Shown in pieces: positions 16,248 to 25,699 of a stretch of 64,000 bases of DNA. A program made the position numbers and the translations under genes. The DNA is from Haloterrigena salina JCM 13891 (GTDB lineage Archaea > Halobacteriota > Halobacteria > Halobacteriales > Natrialbaceae). The notes under the pieces are model-generated. The model worked only from the letters and a program-made list of their open reading frames with translations, did no database searches and was not told where the DNA came from. The stretch spans positions 13,270-77,269 of the forward strand of contig NZ_AOIS01000010.1 in NCBI RefSeq assembly GCF_000337495.1. The letters run 5' to 3'. Position 1 is the stretch's first letter, and each line of letters opens with the position of its first letter.

Positions 16248-16924
16248 CGACTCGAGACGACGAGGCCGTCAAAGAGCGCGTCCAGCAGTATTGGGACGAC
16301 CGTTCGGAGTCGTACGACGGAGACAGTCACCACGCCATCCACGGCGACGAGCAGCGCGACGCCTGGCTGTCGATCCTCCGGGACTGGACCGGTGACGGGG
16401 AACCACCCCGGCGGGTTCTCGACGTCGGCTGTGGAACGGGCGTCATCTCGCTGTTGCTGGCCGAACTCGGTCACGACGTCACCGGCGTCGACCTCTCGAC
16501 GGACATGCTCGAGCGCGCTCGAGCGAAAGCCCGCGACCGCGGCCGGTCGGTCGAGTTCCGAAACGGGGACGCGGAATCGATCTCGGCTCCCGAAGACGCG
16601 TACGATCTGGTGACGGCCCGACATCTCGTCTGGACGCTGCCGAACCCGTCGGCGGCGCTTCGGGAGTGGCAACGGGTCGTCCGGCCAGGCGGCCGAATCG
16701 TCCTGATCGAGGGCCACTGGGACTTCGACGAGGCGTTCGACGGCTATCAGGAGATTCACGACGAGTTGCCGCTGTACGACGGCCGGCCGCCGAGAGAGTT
16801 GGTCGACGTGCTCGAGAAACACGGGCTCGAGCGGGTCGAGCACGAGCCCCTGATGGAGTCGGTGCTCTGGGGCGAAGAGCCGAACTACGAGCAGTACGTC
16901 GTCGCCGGCGACGTTCCGGAGTGA
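16244..16924 (+). CDS. Class I SAM-dependent methyltransferase
   Basis: 226 residues from GTG 16244 (VTTRDDEAVKERVQQYW). Motif I RRVLDVGCGTGVISLLLAELG, motif post-I GVDLSTDMLERAR, and a motif near TARHLVWTLPNPSAALREW identify a Rossmann methyltransferase of the UbiE/Methyltransf_11 type; the WDDRSESYD start is common in this group. Longer open frame upstream to 16163 is possible but lacks domain content. The substrate is unknown. It is located between cob gene blocks, so a corrin- or metal-related substrate is possible but not shown. It has a special leader with a palindrome. Confidence 0.8.
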   Translation: MTTRDDEAVKERVQQYWDDRSESYDGDSHHAIHGDEQRDAWLSILRDWTGDGEPPRRVLDVGCGTGVISLLLAELGHDVTGVDLSTDMLERARAKARDRGRSVEFRNGDAESISAPEDAYDLVTARHLVWTLPNPSAALREWQRVVRPGGRIVLIEGHWDFDEAFDGYQEIHDELPLYDGRPPRELVDVLEKHGLERVEHEPLMESVLWGEEPNYEQYVVAGDVPE

Positions 16925-17045
16925 GACGGGACGGGAGAGATCGAACGGAGACGGTGACGGACCGCCCGCGATACCATCGACCCGATCTGCTAGAGTTTCA
17001 TGATTTGACACGTACTCGGCGAGAACACACGATGAGGACCGTCGA

Positions 17046-17723
17046 ATGACGACCGACACGGCCGACACGGAATCGAAGTCGAGGGAGACTGCGAGATCGA
17101 TTCGCGATCCGCGAGTCGTCGGACGAGGGCTCCTCCTCGTCGGAGCGCCGTTTCTCCTCGCTGTCGTCCTGTGGTTCCATCCGAGCGCGGGTGACGAGCC
17201 GTTCGCGGCCCTCTCGCCGGTCGTGGACACGTGGTTTCTCGTCCACGCGCTCCTGTTACCGCTCTTCGGTCTCCTCGGGATCGGCCTCTACGTCCTGCTG
17301 AGCGAGTATCGCGGGACCGTCGCGACCGTCGGACGGGTCGGCGTCGCGGTGTATCTCGTCTGCTATCTCGCGTTCGAAGCGATCGCCGGCATCGCGACGG
17401 CCGTCCTGATTCGAGAATCCGGTGACCTCGCCGCCGACCAGCGAGAGGGCGTCGCGGCGGTCGTCGACGTCGTGCTGACGGAGCCGATCGACGGCGTCGC
17501 GGGCCTGCTGGCGGTCGTCGGGACCGTCGGTAACCTCGTCGCCGTGCTCGCGATCGCCGTTTTGCTTCGGCGCTCGGGCGCGCCGCTCGTCCCGGTCGTC
17601 CTGCTCGCCGGTTCGCCGATCGGTCTCGTCGCCCACGGTGCCACTCCGGGAGCCACGATCGGTATACTGGCGTTCTGTTTCGGCGTCGCGTGGCTCGAGT
17701 TTGGCTGGCGCTTGACAGACTGA
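17046..17723 (+). CDS. Integral membrane protein, about six TM helices
   Basis: 225 residues. After a ~30-residue charged N-terminus there are hydrophobic segments near residues 30-50, 65-90, 95-120, 145-170, 175-190 and 200-220. No transporter or enzyme motif is visible. The ATG at 17046 overlaps the TGA of a 5-codon frame (17031-17048), which could be chance. Codon use is normal for this genome. Function unknown. Confidence 0.7.
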   Translation: MTTDTADTESKSRETARSIRDPRVVGRGLLLVGAPFLLAVVLWFHPSAGDEPFAALSPVVDTWFLVHALLLPLFGLLGIGLYVLLSEYRGTVATVGRVGVAVYLVCYLAFEAIAGIATAVLIRESGDLAADQREGVAAVVDVVLTEPIDGVAGLLAVVGTVGNLVAVLAIAVLLRRSGAPLVPVVLLAGSPIGLVAHGATPGATIGILAFCFGVAWLEFGWRLTD

Positions 17724-17795
17724 CGAAAGAGACGGTATCGAGTCGTCGTTGGATCATGACGCACGCCGACGAACCGCCGACGGGAATCGTCGGTT

Positions 17796-18617
17796 TCAGC
17801 GTCGCGCCGACGGTGTGGCCTTCGATTCGACCGGCTGTCGAACGGCGAGCACGACCAGATCCGAGAACGGCGTGTCCTCCCGACCCGTCCCGCCGGCGTG
17901 TTCGGACAGCTCCGCCAGCGTGAACCGGTGTATCTGCTCGTCCTCGTGGGTCAGCTTCTCGAGCACCAGCGCCTCGAGGTCGGGATCGGCACCCCGCTCG
18001 AGCAGGAAGGCGGCGATATCGCCGGGCATCCGATCGTAGGGCCGCGGGAGCACGAGCAGGTGCCGATGGTCGGCCGTCACTGCGCTCGCGAGCCGCTCCA
18101 TGTCGGCCTCGAGGTCGCCGCTCTTGTGGAGCGTGACGAACTCGGTGTCCTCCATCGGGGTGCGGGCGCGGCTGGCGGCCATCTGGAGCGAGGAGATGCC
18201 GGGGACGATACGGACCGGGATATCGGGATCCTCACGCTCGACCGCCCGCTGCACCTTCCCGACGAACTGGTAGCCCGAGTGGTTCGGGTCGCCCATCGCC
18301 ACGGCGGTCCCCGACTCGCCGGCTGCAACGCGTTCGCCGAACGCCTCGAGCGCCTCAGCCTCGTCCTTGTACCCGCAGGTCAGCAGGTCGGCGTCGGTCA
18401 GATCTTCGACGAACTCGACGACGGTCGTGAAGCCGACGACGACATCGGCCTCCTCGATCGCTCGCTGACCGCGAGGAGTCAGATACTCCTGATTCCCGGG
18501 GCCGACGCCAACGGCGTAGACGGGGTTGTCCGCCTCCGCATCGATATTTGGCTCCGGCGCTGCCGCCGCGAACGTCGACGGATCCGGACCTGCCTCGAGG
18601 TCGTAGTCGTCGCTCAT
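17796..18617 (-). CDS. cbiE: Cobalt-precorrin-7 C5-methyltransferase CbiE
   Basis: 273 residues. Tetrapyrrole methylase with YAVGVGPGNQEYLTPRG, VAMGDPNHSGYQFVGK (SAM loop) and IVPGISSLQMAASRA, as in CbiE. The N-terminal ~35 residues are an acidic extension. The downstream part of the pathway partner CbiT is encoded separately at 9.3-10.0 kb. Overlaps the cbiC stop by 4 bp, and is last of the cobN-cbiC-cbiE operon. Confidence 0.92.
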   Translation of the reverse strand: MSDDYDLEAGPDPSTFAAAAPEPNIDAEADNPVYAVGVGPGNQEYLTPRGQRAIEEADVVVGFTTVVEFVEDLTDADLLTCGYKDEAEALEAFGERVAAGESGTAVAMGDPNHSGYQFVGKVQRAVEREDPDIPVRIVPGISSLQMAASRARTPMEDTEFVTLHKSGDLEADMERLASAVTADHRHLLVLPRPYDRMPGDIAAFLLERGADPDLEALVLEKLTHEDEQIHRFTLAELSEHAGGTGREDTPFSDLVVLAVRQPVESKATPSARR

Positions 18618-19399
18618 TCGTCCTCGCTTTCGGATTCGGCCCTCGCCGCTCGAGCGTCAGCCGTCACCTCAAGTTCGAGGTCGTCGGTCCGCACGTCCTT
18701 TGCGACGTGGATCAGTTCGTTCGTCAGCGCCGCGGCCAGTCCGCTGCCGCCGCGTCGGCCGACGTTCGTGATCGCTGGGACGTCGTACTCTTCGCTGACC
18801 TCGCGGATGCGTTGGCGGCTCTCCTCGGCCTTGACGAAGCCCACGGGCGTCGCGACGATGGCGGCGGGTCGGGTGCCGTTCTCGATGCAGTCGGCCAGCG
18901 CGAACGCCGCTGTGGGGGCGTTGCCGATCGTCGCGATCGCGCCGTCGTAGACGCCCTGTTTGTCGAGTTCGAGCACCGAGGCCGCAGTGCGGGTCATCCC
19001 GGTCTCCTTCGCCAGTTCGGCGCCGTTGCCGATCGCCTTGCGCTTCTCGCAGTTGTGGCCCCGAGAGGTGATTCCCGCCTTGGACATCGTGATGTCCGTG
19101 ACGATGGTCGCCTCCTCGAGGACGGCTCGAGCGCCGGCGCGGACGGGCGCGTCCTCGTCGTCGCCGAGGTCGTCGCTGCCGGTGAACTCGATCAGGTGCT
19201 GGAACTCGATGTCGCCCATCGAGTGGACGGACTTCTGTCGGATTCGGTCTGCCAGCGTCTCGTCGGGGACGAACTGCCTGACGATGTCCATGCTCGTCTC
19301 CGCGATGTCCATCGCGTTCTGTGTCGTCGCGCCCAGATCGGCGTACTCCTGTTCGAACTCCTGGCCGCCGTCGGTCTCGGGTCGCTCGCCCTCAGTCAT
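18614..19399 (-). CDS. cbiC: Cobalt-precorrin-8 methylmutase CbiC
   Basis: 261 residues from ATG 19399. It moves the C11 methyl to C12, giving cobyrinate. The catalytic His lies in RQKSVHSMGDIEF (about residue 59). TDITMSKAGITSRG, GNAPTAAFAL, ATPVGFVKAEESRQ and TNVGRRGGSGLAAAL are characteristic of CbiC/CobH. The C-terminal acidic tail is normal for haloarchaea. It overlaps the cobN 3' end by 8 bp. Confidence 0.94.
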   Translation of the reverse strand: MTEGERPETDGGQEFEQEYADLGATTQNAMDIAETSMDIVRQFVPDETLADRIRQKSVHSMGDIEFQHLIEFTGSDDLGDDEDAPVRAGARAVLEEATIVTDITMSKAGITSRGHNCEKRKAIGNGAELAKETGMTRTAASVLELDKQGVYDGAIATIGNAPTAAFALADCIENGTRPAAIVATPVGFVKAEESRQRIREVSEEYDVPAITNVGRRGGSGLAAALTNELIHVAKDVRTDDLELEVTADARAARAESESEDE

Positions 19400-22300
19400 C
19401 GTTCGCCACCTCCGCATCGGCATCCGCACCGACGCCGTCGTTGGTCGTTCTGGCCTCGAGATCGCCCTCGACCTCGAGGTTCAGATCGCGCAGTCGGTCG
19501 ACGGTCTCCTCGTCTGCGTCCCAGAGGTCGCGTTCGATCGCCTCGAGCAGCGTGTCCGTGATGGACTCGAGCGCCCACGGGTTCACGTCGCGCATCCATT
19601 CTCGCCGAGCGTCGTCGAAGGCGAACTTCTCGGCGACCTCCGCCCAGAGCGTGTCCGAGACGACGCCGGTCGTCGCGTCCCACCCCAGCGTCACGTCGAC
19701 GGTCGTCGAGAGGTCGCCCGCGCCCTTGTAGCCGTGTTCCTCCATGGACTCGAGCCAGTCCGGATTGAGGACGCGCGAGCGCATCGCCTTGCGGACCTTC
19801 TCCTCGTTCGTGTAGACGTCGACGTTGTCGGGGTCCGAAGAGTCGCCGACGTAGGAAGCCGGTTCTTCGCCCGAGATTTCGGACACTGCGGAGATGAAGC
19901 CGCCGTGGAAGGCGTACCAGTCAGAGGAGTCGAACTCGTCTTGCTCCATCGTGTCCTCGAGCTTGACCGTCGCATCGACGGAAGAGAGACGACGTTCGAA
20001 AGCGTCGTGGGCGTCGGAGACGCGCCCTCTCGAACCCATCGCGTAGCCGCCCCACTGGACGTAGACGCTCGCGAGGTCCGAGCGGTCGTCCCAGTTGCCC
20101 TCGTCGACGGCCTTGTTCGTCCCGGCGCCGTAGCCGCCGGGTTTGGTGGTGAAGACGCGGTGTTTCGCGGCCTTGCGGGCGTCGGACTCGTCGAGGCCCT
20201 CTTCCTCCTGCAGTTCTTCGGTCTCCTCCTCGACGTGTTTCTTCACGTAGTTCATTTCGAGGGGTTCGTCGAGGTCGACGACGGCGTCGACGGCGTCGTG
20301 GATGACCCCTGCCGCGGCGGGGAAGGCGTCCCGGAACAGCCCCGAGACGCGCGTCGTGACGTCGATTCGGGGTCGGTCGAGTTCCTCGAGCGGAATCGGC
20401 TCGACGTCGTCGATCCGGCCGGCGTCGGTCCACTGCGGTTCGACGCCCATCATCGCGAGCACCTGGGCGATCGTCTCGCCGCGGGTGCGGACTGTGGGAG
20501 TGCCCCAGGCGACCACGCCGATCTCCTCGGGATACTCGCCGTTCTCCGAATGGTGGCGCTCGAGGACGCCCTCAGCGACTTCGCTCCCGACCTGCCACGC
20601 GGCCTTCGCGGGTACCTTCCGCGGGTCGAGCGTGTAGAAGTTCCGCGCGGTCGGCAGCAGGTCGACGCCGCCGCGGGTCGGCGCGCCCGACCCGCCGGGG
20701 GGCACGTACTCGCCCGAAAGGGCGTCCGCGGTTCGCGGGATCTCGTCCTCGGCGCCCTGCACGCGGGGCTGGGCCTCTTCGCAGATGTACGCGAGAACTT
20801 CGCGGAGGTCGTCGTGGGCGCGCGATTTGGCCCGCGCGTCGCCGATCGTCTCGAGGTCGACGACGAGGAGATTCATGTTCACCTCGTCCTCGGGACCGGC
20901 CTCGCGCTCCGATTCGGGCACGTCGAAGTCGTGTTCCGCGAGCGTCTCGATCAGGTCGACGCTGGTCTCGTGGACGACGTCGGCGGCCTCGGCGTAGGTC
21001 ATGCCGAGGGCTTCGTCGTACTCGCCGGGCGACTCGAGCATCGTTTCGTAGTCCACGCCGAGCGCGCCGGCCACGCTCTCGCGCAGGCTCGGCGCGCCGG
21101 GGTTCTCGAGGCGAGTGAGCGCGACGAGATACTCCACGAGGCGCTCGTCGGCCGGCGGCTCGGACATCGTGTGCAGCCCCAGCCGGATCTGGGTCGTCTT
21201 GACGTCGGTGAGGTACTCGTGGACGCGTTCGACGAGTTCGTCGATGTCGACTTCGTCCCCTGCGACCTCGCCCTCCGCGAGGCTCGAGCCGGCCTCGTCG
21301 GGTCCGCGGACGTCGGCCCTCTCGTCGATGGTTCCCGAAATGCCGAGTTCGACGGCGAGGTCCAGTTCCTCGACTTTCTCGCGGATGAGCGTCTCGAGGT
21401 GGTCGCCGTCGTCGGCCCGGGCGTCTTCCATCCCCGCTTCGCGGTACTGATTGGCGAGTTCCTCGAGTTCGGAGAGTTCGTCGTACGTTCCGGCCGACCG
21501 CATGACCGGGGTCAGATAGTCGACGATGGCGGCGTAGGAACGCCGTTTGGCCTGGGTCCCTTCGCCGGGGTTGTTCACGATGTACGGGTAGACGTTCGGG
21601 ATGTCGTCGATCAACTGATCGGGCGCGCTCGCGCCGTTCAGGCCGACCGTCTTGCCGGGGAGCCACTCGAGGCTGCCGTGGGTTCCCAGATGAACGACCC
21701 CGTCGGCCCCGAACGCGTTGCGCAGCCAGCCGTAGAAGGCGTAGTAGTCGTGTGGCGGCTGCAGGTCCGAGTCGTGGTAGACCTTCGAGGGATCCATGCC
21801 GAACCCGCGCGGGGGCTGGACGGTGACGAGGACGTTGCCGAACTCGACGCCCGGAATCGCGAACGGACGGTCCGGTACGTCACCCCATTCCTCGATGATG
21901 TTCTCTTGGAAGCGCTCGTCGGCCTCCGAGAACCACTCCTCGTAGGTGTCCGGCGAGACGACGTCGACAGAGAGGTCGCGGACGTCCTCCGGGGCGACCC
22001 AGCGGTCCTCGAGCGTGAGCTGTGCGGTCAGCTTTTCGACGAGGGACTGCCCGCTGTCGGGCATCTCGTCGCCTAAATCGTAGCCGCGGGCCTCGAGTTC
22101 CTCGAGCAGGTTCACGGTCGACTCGGGACTGTCGAGGCCGAACGCGGTGCCGATCCCGTCGTCGCTCGGCGGGTAGTTGTGGAGGATGACGGCAACCTGC
22201 TTGTCCTCGTTGGGCGTGTGGCGGAGTTCGGCCCAGTTGACCGCCAGCCGGGTGGCGTGGTCGATCCGGTCCTCGATCGGGAAGTGGTGTTTCGGCGCCG

Positions 22301-23300
22301 AACCGATGCCGGCCTCGTCGTCGGTGCGCTCCTTCCCCGAGATCGGGTGCGTGATGACGTTGCCGTCGAACTCCGGCAGCGCGACCGAGAGGGCGAGCTC
22401 GAAGCCCATCACGCCCGTGTCGCTGGATTCGTACCGGGAGCGGGAGCGCATCGTGGTGACCGTCTGCAAGACGGGGACGCCGAGGCGGTCGAGGAAGACG
22501 TCCTCCGCGGAGTCACCCTCGTCGCTGGCGCTGCGGCCGCGCTCGTCCATCGAGAGCGAGAACATGAACGAGGAGAGCACGGCGTCGACGACGGGCTGGC
22601 CCGCGTTGTCGATCAGCCAGTTGTCTGTGACCCATTCGGCGTCCTCCTGCTCGTCGGTGTCCGTCGCGGGGTTACAGAAGATCGGCAGGGCGTTCGCCCC
22701 CTGCTCCTCGAGCGCCTGGACCTGCGCGTCGACGTAGCGGGTGTTCTCGTGGGTCCAGTGGGACTCGTAGAACCAGATCGCGACCGTCGGCCGGTCGGGG
22801 TCGTGGGTCTCGAGCAAGTCCTCGTACTCGATCCCCGGATGATCGGGGTGGTAGACGCCCTCCGTGGGGAGTTCGGCGGGGTCGTCGTATGCGAGGTCCC
22901 GTCCCTCGTATTCGGAGACCAGAAATCGGCACAGGTTGGCGACGTTGATCGTCCCGCCCTTCTCCAGGTACTCGTAGACGAGGTCGCGATGGCCCTCCGA
23001 GACGGTCGTGTCCTCGAATGCGAAGGCGTCGCCGGTCGCCTTGACGATCAGCGGCACGCCCGCCTCCTCGAGCGCGCCGGTCGCGTAGTCGTAGCCCGGC
23101 ATGCTGTCTTCGGCCCCGTGCAGCCAGAAGATGGCCGCCGCGGCGTCGTGCAATTCCTCGACGAACTCCTCGATGGCGGCCTCGTCCTCGAGGTCGCTCT
23201 CCGAGCGAACCACGAGGTCGATATCCTCGAGTCGCTCGGCGGCCCGGCCGATCGAGCCGAGTTCGTTCTCCGTGGCGGTGTAGATCCCGATCGTAGTCAT
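19392..23300 (-). CDS. cobN: Cobaltochelatase large subunit CobN
   Basis: 1302 residues, full length for CobN/BchH-type chelatase subunits. MTTIGIYTATENELGSI begins the N-terminal domain at ATG 23300. Recognisable blocks include EEAGVPLIVKATGD, VAIWFYESHWTHENTRYVDA, LGTHGSLEWLPGKTVGL and the C-terminal part with WDATTGVVSDTLWAEVAE. It inserts Co2+ with help of an ATPase complex; the likely ATPase partner is the divergent ChlI/ChlD-type gene 34 bp away. Probably leaderless with a TATA (TAATAC, 23322-23327) about 25 bp upstream. Confidence 0.93.
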   Translation of the reverse strand: MTTIGIYTATENELGSIGRAAERLEDIDLVVRSESDLEDEAAIEEFVEELHDAAAAIFWLHGAEDSMPGYDYATGALEEAGVPLIVKATGDAFAFEDTTVSEGHRDLVYEYLEKGGTINVANLCRFLVSEYEGRDLAYDDPAELPTEGVYHPDHPGIEYEDLLETHDPDRPTVAIWFYESHWTHENTRYVDAQVQALEEQGANALPIFCNPATDTDEQEDAEWVTDNWLIDNAGQPVVDAVLSSFMFSLSMDERGRSASDEGDSAEDVFLDRLGVPVLQTVTTMRSRSRYESSDTGVMGFELALSVALPEFDGNVITHPISGKERTDDEAGIGSAPKHHFPIEDRIDHATRLAVNWAELRHTPNEDKQVAVILHNYPPSDDGIGTAFGLDSPESTVNLLEELEARGYDLGDEMPDSGQSLVEKLTAQLTLEDRWVAPEDVRDLSVDVVSPDTYEEWFSEADERFQENIIEEWGDVPDRPFAIPGVEFGNVLVTVQPPRGFGMDPSKVYHDSDLQPPHDYYAFYGWLRNAFGADGVVHLGTHGSLEWLPGKTVGLNGASAPDQLIDDIPNVYPYIVNNPGEGTQAKRRSYAAIVDYLTPVMRSAGTYDELSELEELANQYREAGMEDARADDGDHLETLIREKVEELDLAVELGISGTIDERADVRGPDEAGSSLAEGEVAGDEVDIDELVERVHEYLTDVKTTQIRLGLHTMSEPPADERLVEYLVALTRLENPGAPSLRESVAGALGVDYETMLESPGEYDEALGMTYAEAADVVHETSVDLIETLAEHDFDVPESEREAGPEDEVNMNLLVVDLETIGDARAKSRAHDDLREVLAYICEEAQPRVQGAEDEIPRTADALSGEYVPPGGSGAPTRGGVDLLPTARNFYTLDPRKVPAKAAWQVGSEVAEGVLERHHSENGEYPEEIGVVAWGTPTVRTRGETIAQVLAMMGVEPQWTDAGRIDDVEPIPLEELDRPRIDVTTRVSGLFRDAFPAAAGVIHDAVDAVVDLDEPLEMNYVKKHVEEETEELQEEEGLDESDARKAAKHRVFTTKPGGYGAGTNKAVDEGNWDDRSDLASVYVQWGGYAMGSRGRVSDAHDAFERRLSSVDATVKLEDTMEQDEFDSSDWYAFHGGFISAVSEISGEEPASYVGDSSDPDNVDVYTNEEKVRKAMRSRVLNPDWLESMEEHGYKGAGDLSTTVDVTLGWDATTGVVSDTLWAEVAEKFAFDDARREWMRDVNPWALESITDTLLEAIERDLWDADEETVDRLRDLNLEVEGDLEARTTNDGVGADADAEVANDD

Positions 23301-23334
23301 CGCGTTTTTAAACCTCTGTTGTATTAGCGCAACT
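23301..23334. promoter_or_regulatory. 34-bp divergent promoter of cobN and chlID with palindromic operator
   Basis: The start codons of cobN (23300, minus) and chlID (23335, plus) are 34 bp apart. TTTTTAAA (23305-23312) is at the TATA position for chlID, and GCTAATAC on the minus strand (23322-23329) for cobN, which implies that both transcripts are leaderless. The palindrome GTTGTATTAGCGCAAC (23318-23333) covers the cobN TATA and the chlID start, so a bound repressor would block both. Confidence 0.55.
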
Positions 23335-25572
23335 ATGGTTGCAGAGTCCGGAGACAAAAAGCTGTCGTCACTCCCCTTTCCGGCCATCGTCGGCCAGAAC
23401 GAGTTGAAGCGGGCGCTGCTCGCCGTCGCCGCAAACGACGGCCTCGACGGCGCCCTGATCGTCGGCGAGAAGGGGACCGCGAAGTCGACCGCCGTGCGCG
23501 GACTGGTCGATCTCCTCCCCGAACAGCGCGCTGTGGCGGACTGCCCGTACGGCTGTGCGCCCGACGCGCCGAATCTGCAGTGCGACGACTGCCGCGAGCG
23601 CGATCCGGAAGCGATGCCCGTCGAAACGCGTCCCGTCCCGCTCGTGACGCTTCCCCTGGGTGCGACTCGAGACCGCGTCGTCGGGACCCTTTCAGTCGAG
23701 GACGCCCTCGCAGGAGCCGCAGATTTCGATCCCGGCCTCCTCGCCCGCGCCCACCGCGGAATTCTCTACGTCGACGAGGTCAACCTGCTGGACGACCACC
23801 TCGTGGACGTCATCCTCGACGCGGCCGCCAGCGGCGTCAATACGGTCGAGCGTGACGGAGTTAGCGTCTCCCATCCTGCCGAGTTCACCCTCGTCGGGAC
23901 GATGAACCCCGAGGAGGGCGACCTCCGGCCCCAACTGCGCGACCGCTTCGCCCTGCAAGCCACCGTCGAGGGCTGCCGGGAGATCGACCAGCGCGTCGAG
24001 GTCATCGATCGGGCGCTCGAGACCGACGCCGGCAACGGCGCTGACAGCGCGGATCCGTGGACCGAGTACGCCGACGAGACCGAGGCCCTGCGCGCGGACC
24101 TCGCGGCGGCTCGCGACCGCCTCGCCGAGGTCTCCCTGCCGGCCGACTTCAAGGAAGAGATCGCCGACCTCTGCCTCGAGGCCGGCGTCGACGGCCACCG
24201 CGGGGACGTGGCGACTGCCCGGACCGCGATGACCATCGCGGCGCTCGAGGGCCGAACAACCGTTATCGAGTCCGACGTTTACGAGGCCGCCAGCTACACG
24301 CTTCCCCACCGGCTTCGGAGCACGCCGTTCGAAGACGAACCCGACCTCGAGGACCTCCTCGAGGATCGGTTCGACGAGGAGTCGCCGGACGAAGGCGAAC
24401 ACGAGGACGAGGCGGACGGCGACGAGTCCGCAGACAGAGACGAAGGGGACGAGTCTGAGCCCGAGAGCGACGACGGTGAGACGGGAACCGAATCCGGCGG
24501 CGAGCGTAGCGACGGTGACGGTACTGACAGCGAATCCGACGAGAGCGACGATTCGGGACCAGAGCGTCGACCCGACGAGGGCGACGAACCGACCGGCGAC
24601 GAACCGACTGGCGGTGAGCCGTCGCCCGCTGAAGCCGGCGGCGGGAACGACGGGAACGAGGACGACGACTCGAGCGAATCCGATTCGAACGACGGCGACG
24701 GGTGCGATAGAGACAACGGAAGCAGCGACGGGGAAGACGAGGACGCCCAGCCGCTCGTTCCCGGCCAGCAGCGCGCCGAGATCGCCGAAGTCGGCGAGGC
24801 GACGGCGCCTGACCTCGAGACGCCCGACGCCGAGAGCGCGGACGCGGCGACGGCGGGCGGCTCGCGGGCGAGCACGGCCCCAAGCACGGACAACCGGGGT
24901 GCCCGAATCCGGACCGAACCCGCGTCGGGCGACGGTCCGATCGACGCGGCGGCGTCGGTTCGCTCCGCCGCGGCCCGCGGCGACTCTCGGGTACAGAAGC
25001 AGGACTTGCGTCAGTCGGTCCGCACAGGCGACACGTCGGCGACGATCGTCTTCGCGGTCGACGCCAGCGCCTCGATGCGTCCCGCGATGCGCACCGCGAA
25101 GGGCGTCGTGCTGGACCTGTTGCGCGACAGCTACGAGCACCGAGATCAGGTCGCGTTCGTCGCCTTCGCCGGCGAGGACGCCGACGTCCTCCTGCCGCCG
25201 ACCGACAGCGTCTCGCTGGCCGCGCGTCACCTCAAGGAGCTCCCATCGGGCGATCGGACGCCCCTGCCAGCGGGCCTCGAGACCTCGCGGCGAGTCATAG
25301 AGCGCGCGGAGACGGAGGCCTCGGTCGTCGTACTCGTCACTGACGGCCGGGCGAACGTCGCCGACGGCAGTCCGACCGATGCGACCCGGCGGGCCGCGCG
25401 GAGCCTCGCGGCCGAGGACGCGACGGTGATCGTCGTCGACGCCGGCGACGACTCTCGGGCCGGCCTCTCGGAGCTGGTCGCCGGCGAGACGGGCGGCGAC
25501 GTGGTCGCCCTCGAGGCGCTGTCGCCCGAAACGGTCCGCGCCGCGGCCGATCGGGCCGCGGACGAGCGATAG
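23335..25572 (+). CDS. ChlI/ChlD fusion: AAA+ and VWA chelatase subunit
   Basis: 745 residues. N-terminal AAA+ (residues ~10-330): Walker A GEKGTAKST, Walker B ILYVDEVNLLDD, plus a CPYGCAPDAPN...CDDC insertion with four Cys, likely zinc-binding. Then a very acidic Asp/Glu/Ser linker (~345-480). C-terminal VWA domain with MIDAS DASASM at ~580. This is the ATPase partner of CobN (equivalent to CobS/CobT or BchI/BchD). Related magnesium chelatase subunits exist but no chlorophyll genes are near, so cobalt chelation is inferred from its neighbour cobN. Confidence 0.9.
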   Translation: MVAESGDKKLSSLPFPAIVGQNELKRALLAVAANDGLDGALIVGEKGTAKSTAVRGLVDLLPEQRAVADCPYGCAPDAPNLQCDDCRERDPEAMPVETRPVPLVTLPLGATRDRVVGTLSVEDALAGAADFDPGLLARAHRGILYVDEVNLLDDHLVDVILDAAASGVNTVERDGVSVSHPAEFTLVGTMNPEEGDLRPQLRDRFALQATVEGCREIDQRVEVIDRALETDAGNGADSADPWTEYADETEALRADLAAARDRLAEVSLPADFKEEIADLCLEAGVDGHRGDVATARTAMTIAALEGRTTVIESDVYEAASYTLPHRLRSTPFEDEPDLEDLLEDRFDEESPDEGEHEDEADGDESADRDEGDESEPESDDGETGTESGGERSDGDGTDSESDESDDSGPERRPDEGDEPTGDEPTGGEPSPAEAGGGNDGNEDDDSSESDSNDGDGCDRDNGSSDGEDEDAQPLVPGQQRAEIAEVGEATAPDLETPDAESADAATAGGSRASTAPSTDNRGARIRTEPASGDGPIDAAASVRSAAARGDSRVQKQDLRQSVRTGDTSATIVFAVDASASMRPAMRTAKGVVLDLLRDSYEHRDQVAFVAFAGEDADVLLPPTDSVSLAARHLKELPSGDRTPLPAGLETSRRVIERAETEASVVVLVTDGRANVADGSPTDATRRAARSLAAEDATVIVVDAGDDSRAGLSELVAGETGGDVVALEALSPETVRAAADRAADER

Positions 25573-25699
25573 CGTCGACATCGATCGGATCGTTCGAATC
25601 CAATCTAGTTAGCTAAAGACACTTTTTCACCGACTGAAACGTACGCGACGGTGGATCAATATCCATTTCAGCGCCCTCGCTCGTTATCCGACGAGAACT

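Noticed and set aside
17031-17048. 5-codon frame ATG...TGA overlapping the membrane protein start
   Set aside because: Too short to distinguish from chance; noted only because the overlap is ATGA.
18960-22076. Very long plus-strand open frame (1038 codons) opposite cobN
   Set aside because: It mirrors cobN codons: high-GC third positions leave few stops in the antisense frame. Its composition (Val/Arg/Gly/Asp-rich without domains) is that of a shadow.
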